NCBI GenBank assembly: GCA_009801015.1
Contig: VHZZ01009403.1
Span: 42,779-65,344 of the forward strand
DNA: 22,566 nt
DNA from: Silene noctiflora
Lineage: Eukaryota; Streptophyta; Magnoliopsida; Caryophyllales; Caryophyllaceae
Direction of reading: 5' to 3'
Shown here in pieces: positions 9,538-17,019 of this stretch (the stretch's first letter is position 1; each line of letters opens with the position of its first letter). The notes below the pieces were generated by a model. The model worked only from the letters and a program-made list of their open reading frames with translations. It ran no database searches and had not been told where the DNA came from. The position numbers and the translations under genes are program-made.

Positions 9538-10021
9538 AGGCGGGGCCAATGGTATATACTCCTACGATACTAGTCCTAGAATAAAGAGACACCGCCCAAA
9601 ATTGCCCCGTTGGAAAGGCAAAAGAGTAAAAAACCAAGACAACCAAGACAACCAACCACCCCTTGACACCCACGCACATTGTTCCCTTCTTCATCCATTC
9701 TTCTACTCTTTCACGGGATTTCTCGTCTTTGCATTGTTTTTCACTCTTCACTCAATAATCACCTTCACCTTTTCACCCCACTTCACTTCACACTATTCTT
9801 CTTCCCTACGCAATTTACTCTCCTTATTTAACCTCATCATATCACCCAACACTACCTAACCCCATCTCCCTTTTCACCCTCTCCCTACATCCCCCTTTCT
9901 CTTTTGGTAACAACTCTCTTCCTTCTCCTTCACTCTTCATCTTTTATCGTATCCGTCTTAACATTAAAACGGTTTCATTTTCAATTAATATTTTAATAAT
10001 AATGTTTTGTTTCTGTAGTGT
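9538..10021 (+). promoter_or_regulatory. Probable PEPKR2 promoter and leader
   Basis: A TATTTAA element (9826-9832) is followed by a long pyrimidine-rich stretch (about 9860-9950), the Y-patch pattern typical of plant core promoters and leaders. A possible leader intron runs from a GTAACA donor at 9907 to a TTTCTGTAG acceptor ending at 10018. No transcript data are available, so the start site is unknown. Confidence 0.35.
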
Positions 10022-10038
10022 TAAGTATTGAGCTGAAA

Positions 10039-10260
10039 ATGGGTCCTACTAATGAAGCACACTCCACTTTTCAAGGTACAAAGATTAAAACCCTCTTTTG
10101 TTTTGTGGGTTTTTGATTGATTGTTGATTTATAAAGAATAAAGAATGTAGCTTTAATTTGGTATTGTTTGTGTTTTAATTGGGGTTTTTCAGAATTTGAT
10201 GAGCAATCAAGGGTTTTGATGCTTTGGGCTTGGTTTGATGAACTTAGATGTTGTCCTTGA
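10039..10260 (+). other. Possible spliced upstream ORF in the PEPKR2 leader
   Basis: An ATG at 10039 opens MGPTNEAHSTFQ. A good donor follows (AAG then GTACAAAG, GT at 10076) and a strong acceptor (GGGGTTTTTCAG ending at 10192). Spliced, the frame continues from 10193 to a TGA at 10258-10260, giving a 34-residue peptide that ends DELRCCP. Unspliced it stops after 25 codons. Either form would lie upstream of the main ATG. The splice choice is inferred only. Confidence 0.35.
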
Positions 10261-10421
10261 TGTGAAAGTTTCAATCTTTTTAATCTAATTTCAATAGTAT
10301 TAGTTTGATTTGCTAGATTATGATGATAATTTTATTGGGTAATTGCTAATTTGTGATTTGATAGGTAGGATAGTTGTAGATGGGGGTGTATTGATTTTTG
10401 GGTTTTAGTGATAGGATTTAG

Positions 10422-13400
10422 ATGAAGTGTATGAGTAAGAAAAGGAAGGGAGGTGAGGTTTCGCAGTCGTTGTCGAATTATAGGTCTCATGTATCTTTAG
10501 AAGGGTATCCAAGGCTAAGGAAAAGGGGCAAGGAAGATATAGTTGAAGAAGATGTCGGATTAGTCGAAACTAGGGTGAGTGGGGCTGTTACTGCCCCGCC
10601 TTGTGGTAGCTTGTTAGGCTCGCCCGGGAGGGGTTTAAAGAGGAAAATAGGATGTATTGATGCTGCGACTAGAACGGGGAGGAAGAAGAAAATTGAGCAG
10701 GATTATTATTTGGGAGCGACTATTGGGAAAGGGAAATTCGGGTCTGTGAGAATGTGCTGGAGCAAAGTCAATGGTGAGGTATTTGCTTGTAAAACGTTGT
10801 CCAAGGGGGAGGATCCTGTGCATCGGGAGGTCGAGATTATGCAACATTTGTCTGGACATGTTGGGATTGTTACACTGAAGGCTGTTTATGAGGATGCTCA
10901 ATCTTTTTACCTTGTTATGGAGTTTTGCTCTGGAGGAAGGTTGCTTGACCAAATGGCTAGAGAAAGGCAGTATTCCGAGCACCGGGCTGCTAACATACTC
11001 AAGGAGCTTGTTTTGGTTATCAAGTATTGTCATGAAATGGGTGTTGTGCATCGTGACATAAAGCCAGAGAATGTCCTTCTTACATCCTCAGGAAGCTTGA
11101 AACTTGCAGATTTTGGGCTGGCAGTGAGGATTTCGATTGGTAAGTGACACCTATACTAATCTATTTAGTATGTTGCAGTGCTAATTAGTAATTATGAGTG
11201 AGGCTTTCTTAATGTGCAAAGTCTGTTGCAAATGTCCTATTTGCAATGGATCTTTGATGTCCTCGCAAAATTCTTTAGCTATACTACTTTCTTTTTGTAA
11301 TGAAATATGGCTTAGAAATACAAAATTATTTACATGATATTTTCTATCACTCTCCGACAGTTGATTGGTATACAAATATAGATAAAAATACAAAATTATT
11401 TACTCCGTACATAGTACAATCTAGCACACCCCGCAGTCAAAGTGGTATAAAAATATACCTACAAAATAAATAATTATCTACAAAATACTGTCCAACACTT
11501 ATTTCATTCATGATGAAGTGGTATTCAGTAAATGCAATTCTCGAATTTGGTTATGACCCTTTCAGAAATAACAACAATGTCTTGTTATGCTTACATTATT
11601 GGGAGTCTTGTGAAAAGTATTGTCTCAAGATTTATGTAAGTATGGTCGTAGAACTTGCAATAAAGCCCCAAAGTTCAAAATACAAGAATCAGCTTAAGAC
11701 TCTCATTAAGTTTTGACACATACTTTTTGGCATTTCATCCAATATGTGGCTCCTCATGTGTAAAATTTTCTTCTTCATCTATAAATGCTCGAAAATAAAT
11801 AAAGTGAAAAAGTAAAGTCTAACATGAGGCTAAGGGATAGAGTACAAAGCCTGCGATGAATCTAAATTGAGCCTGAGCGATAAAAAAATAGTTAAAGTTA
11901 GTAAAAAGCTGATGGAGAGTGTTTAGGCTGGGAAAAGTCATGTTCATAAAAGTTGCTCTTAAAACTGCTATGTAGAGAGATACAGTTGTGTACTTGCGTA
12001 CACCGACACCCTTACAACTCCATTTGCGAAAACCCGTGCCCTGATATACTACTGTAGGTTGCTGGACCACAATCATATAAATTCATTTTTTTGGGCTGGC
12101 GACAAGCATGAGCACAAACAGAAGAAATGTAGCTTAGTCGACGATAACAGGAGCTACACTCAGATCATTCACATATTATCACGTTGATATATTAAGTACC
12201 ATAGCAATAACACAAATATAAAATTTTAAAAACAGGATAGAAATGAGATAATGTATATATCATGTAGAGCCTTAGATGGTAGTGGCTACTGGCAAGGCGA
12301 GAGAGCTCTTGGATTGATCCTCCTCGGTCATAAAGGCAGTAACCGGAAAAGACTTGGTAATACCAAGAGCAGTGGTGAAGTGTATTTGACCAGAACAAGG
12401 TTGGTCGATGCTCATCTCAGATATTGTAATCCACATGAGAAATTGCTTGCTTTTCACCCCCTTCATTTTCTTCATCCGCCCCTTTTCAACGTAGCACGTG
12501 ACCTCGGTTGCGTAGCTGACAAGGCTTTTGCTTCCTTCGAAATAGTGCTGGGAGGGTTTTTCCTGTTTCATCCACACGAAACCCGTGTCACGTACTCTCC
12601 CACACTCGATCAGGTCCTTCAGGGGCATTACTCCTTTTGGGAACCCTAGCTCCTCGAGCATCTCCATCGACGACTTCTTGCACGCCTCTGCCCCACAGAC
12701 GATCTCTGCCCCTGCTCGCTCATCCTGCCTGCTTCCGCTTGCCATCGATTCTATTTCTGCTTCTTTTTAAAATATGAAATTTGTGAATTATTATGTGAGT
12801 TTAGTTAAGAGCACATGTATGGGGCAGGGGTATATAACTGATCTACATGAGAGGTTACTTAATAGAGTTGGGTGGAAGGGAGTTGAGCTAATTAAGACAA
12901 AAAAGGCTTCTATGATAGAATTCTTGTTCACCTAACATTCCTTTTAGGTAAACCTCCTTTTCGCTCACAAAATTAATTCTTTTCTTTCATGCTTACAGAT
13001 TAGGTAAATTCAAGGGTATAGCACAACCTATCTCATGTTAAAATTAACATCTAGTTTAATCTATAAAAACCCAGAAAAATTTAGAATATGTTGAAGAATT
13101 ATTTAAAATAAAAGAAAAATATTCATATAGTGGTAGAAAAAAGGTATAATATTTTCAAATCAACTAACCATGTTAGACCATCTTGTAACAAAACAACGGA
13201 TTTTGTCTCTCTTACGTCCCCCCCCCCCCTTCTTTTTTTTTTTTTTCTGGAAAGTCGGAACATCAAATAATAAATGCAAGTCAAAGGTTACACACTACGG
13301 GAGAGGGCCGGAGGAGAGAGTAGTGGCACATCTAAAATACACTAGTTTGTTACAAAAGAGGGGCTAATTATTGGTGATTCCTTTATCTTTGTAACCAACT

Positions 13401-15189
13401 TATATCCAAATGCCTTCTCTTTTGTTTTCCTGTCTTCGTTTCTTTGCTGGTATATAACTCACATCGCTTGGTCGAATGTGTAGTGAAATAACTGAATTAT
13501 AAAGACGAGGAAAAGAGAAGTACTCCTTCTATTCTTTTTATTTATGTCTTATTGTATATGTTGTTCACATTTTTACACACTTCTCTCTTCAACATCTCTT
13601 AAAATTTACAAGTGCATATAATGAAATGTGTACTGGTATGCAAGCATCTTTTACCACTTATCTAGTTAATAGGTTTCATAATTTTCCCTAGTTCTTTTTA
13701 GAAGCTTTCGTGAATATCTAAACGTCATATTTAGAGAAATGGAGGGAGTATATTGACATTTCCTTTATTTTACTCCCTCAGGTCAGAGGTTGTGTGGTGT
13801 GGTTGGAACTCCGGCTTATGTTGCCCCAGAAGTTTTGTTGGGGGAATATTCAGAGAAGGTGGATATCTGGAGTGCTGGTGTGCTTCTTCACGCCCTTCTG
13901 CTTGGTGTTTTGCCATTTCAAGGAAGTTCTTTAGAAGCTTGTTTTGAATCCATCAAGAATGTGGATCTTGATTTTAATGGTGGCTTATGGATGTCAGTTT
14001 CCCAGCCTGCTAGAGATTTAATTGCTCGTATGCTAACAAGAGATGTTTCAGCAAGACCATCCGCTGATGACATATTAAGTAAGTTTTGCACTTTCCTTCT
14101 CATTTGATGATCTACTGCCTACACTATATTGCTTCTAGAAAGACTTGCTACTTTTGAATGTGCACAAACTACTGCTGCTATGATTTCCTTAAATGAGTTT
14201 ATATATGGTGTGGCATCATACTGCATTTCTGCACGAGAGCACTGGATTTAGTGTTTAAGGCTGCTGTTAGCATTTTAAATATCCTGATATATATCTTTAA
14301 CATGTTAGAAACAAAGCTTAGTTCTTAGAGGATTTTTCGTAGAGGGAAGGGATGTTTTGTATACTTTTCACTTCATCTTCTAGGCTCGATACCCTAATGC
14401 AGTAATGCCTCAAAGACTCTCACTATTGTGAGTTGAGGGGAATCAGAATATCAGATGTAGGTAGCTGGACCCCTATTTTTGGAACAAAGAGAAACTGTTT
14501 TTGGATGACCTATAGTGATATTGGAGTTGCGATTTGCATTAACCGACTGCTGCTTCACAATAAACCAAAGCGTATACCGTCTAGGCGTCTAGTAGCCTTT
14601 TTGCCTTATCCTTTCATATTCTAAAACCAAAGAATAGTAAAGTTCCGGCTCCATCGAAATGGAAACAAGGTTGGATACTTATATACAGTATAATCGGGAA
14701 AAACAGGGAATGTGTTTTGGAAAATACTAGATGGCTCCTCACATCTGGTGGAGGCCATAATTGGTTGGGTTATATCTACTCATATCTCTTAATATATCTA
14801 AACAGAAATTTTATATTTGATTTTCTTCAGAACATCCATGGATATCGTTTTATGCTGATGCATCTCTGAAGACATTGACCATTAAATCGCCGAGCAAAAA
14901 TAGGAGATTGGCCTCACACAACCTAACTAGAAAAGTAGTGTCAGAAGTCGACAGTAACCGGGTTCAGTCAACAGGTTATCATTATCGCTGTGATGATTCT
15001 GATGTTAACTTGTTAACAAGTAGTTCTTGTAAGGTTGAAGAGGACAGTGGATTAGTGGATTCACTTGCAGTTGCAATTTCCTGCATGAAGATATCCGAGT
15101 CAAAGCGAGTCAGGATATGCAACTCACCCAATCCAGTTTCACACGAGCATTCCTCTAACTTGAAGGTTAACCTATGTGCAGCCTTCTGA
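10422..15189 (+). CDS. PEPKR2: PEPKR2-like serine/threonine protein kinase (CDPK-SnRK superfamily)
   Basis: Three coding exons: 10422-11139, 13782-14078 and 14831-15189 (stop TGA), 457 aa, all introns GT-AG and phase 1. An in-frame stop directly before 10422 sets the upstream limit; Met4 (MSKKRKG) may be the true start. A basic N-terminal region is followed by the kinase domain from about residue 95: glycine loop GKGKFGSV (102-109), Lys124 in FACK, Glu136 in helix C, HRDIKPEN (210-217), DFG (230-232) and APE (254-256). The domain closes with the KHPW motif encoded by the exon 2/3 junction. There are no EF-hands, so unlike CDPKs it should not sense calcium directly; a ~115-residue tail follows, as in PEPC-kinase-related kinases (Arabidopsis PEPKR2 is about 470 aa). 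Substrate is unknown. Intron 1 (2642 bp) splits the activation loop and hosts a DUF538 gene and a MITE. Confidence 0.92.
11140..12271. other. PEPKR2 intron 1, left part
   Basis: Donor GTAAGT at 11140. No coding sequence that I can support. It contains three diverged tandem units of about 70-78 bp (11315-11530). The rest is AT-rich intron and the likely 3' flank of the antisense DUF538 gene. Confidence 0.6.
11315..11530. repeat. Degenerate ~75-bp tandem repeat, three units
   Basis: The word CAAAATTATTTA begins units at about 11321 and 11391, with a diverged TAATTATCTA at 11471. A second marker, (AAG)TGGTAT or TTGGTAT, recurs at about 11365, 11443 and 11519. The spacing of 70-78 bp shows diverged tandem copies. 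Confidence 0.5.
12272..12745 (-). CDS. DUF538 family protein, antisense within PEPKR2 intron 1
   Basis: A complete single-exon frame of 157 aa, ATG at 12745 and TAA at 12272-12274. It begins MASGSRQDERAGAEIVCG and carries the family's core in order: ELGFPKGVMPLKDL, VRDTGFVWMKQ, an EVTCYVEKGRMKKMKGVKSK segment, the MWITISEMS strand, and GITKSFPVTAF near the end. The length matches compact DUF538 members; there are no stops or frameshifts, no signal peptide and no membrane segment. The family is plant-specific, with a lipocalin/BPI-like beta fold proposed, and Arabidopsis members are linked to trichome growth and stress. The biochemical role is unknown, so I give no symbol. It lies entirely inside the kinase intron on the opposite strand, so the two transcripts would overlap in antisense. 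No poly(A) tract or flanking duplication marks it as a recent retrocopy. The family assignment is firm; expression is unproven. Confidence 0.9.
   Translation of the reverse strand: MASGSRQDERAGAEIVCGAEACKKSSMEMLEELGFPKGVMPLKDLIECGRVRDTGFVWMKQEKPSQHYFEGSKSLVSYATEVTCYVEKGRMKKMKGVKSKQFLMWITISEMSIDQPCSGQIHFTTALGITKSFPVTAFMTEEDQSKSSLALPVATTI
12831..12838 (-). promoter_or_regulatory. Candidate TATA box of the DUF538 gene
   Basis: On the minus strand GTTATATACCCC places a TATATA element about 86-93 nt upstream of the DUF538 ATG, a normal spacing for a short plant 5' UTR. The element is weak and supported only by position. Confidence 0.4.
12850..13520. other. PEPKR2 intron 1, right part
   Basis: AT-rich intron with no gene seen. 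It contains a C12 run (13218-13229) and a T14 run (13233-13246), a likely slippage and sequencing-error spot. Confidence 0.5.
13521..13750. mobile_element. Stowaway-type MITE in PEPKR2 intron 1
   Basis: The left end reads TACTCCTTCTATTCTTTTT and the reverse complement of the right end reads TACTCCCTCCATTTCTCT: the Stowaway (Tc1/mariner) CTCCCTCCRTTYC terminus with TA on both sides. It is 230 bp, non-coding and AT-rich. Its right end lies only 31 bp before the exon-2 splice acceptor of the kinase gene. Confidence 0.8.
14079..14830. other. PEPKR2 intron 2
   Basis: The donor GTAAGT at 14079 and acceptor TTTTCTTCAG ending at 14830 are both strong. Splicing joins A to AA CAT CCA TGG and restores the kinase KHPW motif. 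No gene or element found within the 752 bp. Confidence 0.85.
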
Positions 15190-17019
15190 TTAAGCTACTA
15201 GGGTTGACATAACCCATCTAATATCTTTACCTCAGAACTTAACAGGAATGTAAATATTGCTTATTGAAATCGCCTAAGTAACTTTGTATGATATGCTCAT
15301 GACTCGTTATTTATAATTTTGTGTGTAATAAATAAATAAGCAGAAGTATTTTCTAATCAACAAGATTTGATACTAGCAAGTGTTATGAGATTTGTGTTTA
15401 CTGGGATGGTGTATGATTCTTATATATCTTGGGATCCCTATATTCTTTTTGGGAATTGACGGTTTTGGGTGTTATCGGCACTTTGACAAATTATTGTCAA
15501 AAGATCAACAAAAAGTATATAAAATAAATGTTTAGAAGAGCAGATTAGTGTATTTTGGGTATTCTTAGAGGTTTTCATTTATTTTAAGGGTACAGTGATG
15601 GTTTTGGAAAAACAAAACAATGAGTATCCCATAAAATTTGAAAAAACATGTAAAAAAAGCAAAAAATAATAATTGAAAGCCAGACTCATCAATCAAAGGC
15701 CTATTGAAGTTTGTCTCCATTATGACATGATTGATTGGATTACTATGAATGAGAAAGAGGTTGCATGGACTCTTCTGTATTGGGAACTCAAACTTATGGA
15801 ATAGATTTGGCTAATATAATGGGTCAAATGCTAATGCTCATGCTCACCCAGGTGGGATAAGTATGGGGTTATAATCATATGGGTGGTCATGACTCATGAC
15901 ATGACTGTATCTCCTCCATCACATATTCACATCCCACGTACTCGTCGGTCCTGACTGGGATAGGTGTGGAGCGATATTCACTTTTCCCCGCCTCACTAAC
16001 ATGCTTACTTATGACCAATTGTAATTGGAACAAATTTAACGTAATTTATTTTACGCACGAGGAATGATAATCAAAATTAGAGTTATTTGACAAGTACAGA
16101 TTAAGAGAGTAGTGAGACATATAGGCAGTTAGGCACAAAGTATCCATCGACATCATGCAAGTCGAATCATAAAAGCCGCCCTCAAAACAGTAACTATTTG
16201 CACAAAATCATCAGACAAACCCAATGCTGTAGCAGTGCCCACTCTCATAACTCATAACTACTCTTGTTCCTGACAGCGAAAACAAACCCAACTCTCTCCA
16301 CAAATTCATCTATCAATATTCTCAAAGTATTCAACTCCTGATAATGTTACTGTTATGCATAATGCATGTTACTGTACTAAACAACAATAATAATATTATC
16401 ATCAAATTCCGATTTAGGTTTAAAAATTAAAACCCGCCAGCATAAAAATTGCATTTGTGTCACCTAGTTGTAAATAGGTGGGACAAGGACAACCCATTGG
16501 AACGTACTCGTTGGACCGCAAAAGAAGCAACTACAAACAATGTATTTTCTGTCCCAATCCAATTAGTTTGCTTGTCCGCCTTAAAAATGGCCCCTGTTTC
16601 GGTTAAGTTCGAATTTGATCATCTATTCACTGCTGTCAGAAATTCTTCATACGGAGTAATTTAATTGCGCCAACAATTTACAGCGCAATAATTTTGCTTT
16701 ATTCTAACAATTCGAAGCTAGAAATTAATTATGGGTCCGTCGAAAACAAAAAATGTTTACCCCATCATTCAACAGCCTGTATAATGCAGCAAGACTCCAT
16801 CCACAATTTGAGTCAAAAACCAGTTAGAAAGACAGACAGCTTTTCTTGTTGAAGATAATAATACCAAACATTACCCATGTACTACAATTTAAAACTCTTG
16901 ACATTTCCTGCCAATTCTCTTGCTTATTTCTCAACTTCACTCTCAAAATTTTCCATCACTTTCCTAACCGAAAATCGGAAAAACAGCGTTCAAATTAGTT
17001 TGAGCACAGAAGTTTGAAT
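15190..17019. other. Intergenic region: PEPKR2 3' UTR, then NPH3 upstream region
   Basis: An AATAAATAAATAA stretch (from 15327) 138 nt after the PEPKR2 stop is the likely polyadenylation signal. The rest is AT-rich with no coding sequence that I can support. A CCCACGTACTCG word (about 15934) contains an ACGT core, and TATAAT (about 16779) lies some 240 nt before the NPH3 ATG. Either could be regulatory, but both are too short to call. A TACGGAGTA word stands alone at about 16651. Confidence 0.5.

Noticed and set aside
9485-9859. Open frames over the PEPKR2 leader
   Set aside because: Pyrimidine-rich leader and MITE sequence; no family resemblance and no fit with the kinase splice pattern.
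11819-12076. 85-residue minus-strand frame downstream of the DUF538 gene
   Set aside because: No recognised domain; more likely intron or 3' flanking DNA.
12251-12649. 132-residue plus-strand frame across the DUF538 gene
   Set aside because: Antisense shadow; the minus-strand translation has the clear family motifs.
12272-12745. DUF538 gene as a recent retrocopy
   Set aside because: No poly(A)/poly(T) tract or flanking direct repeat found next to it. Lack of introns alone is not evidence, since the frame is short.
14433-14624. 63-residue frame in PEPKR2 intron 2
   Set aside because: Lies between two strong splice sites that restore the kinase domain exactly; no homology seen.
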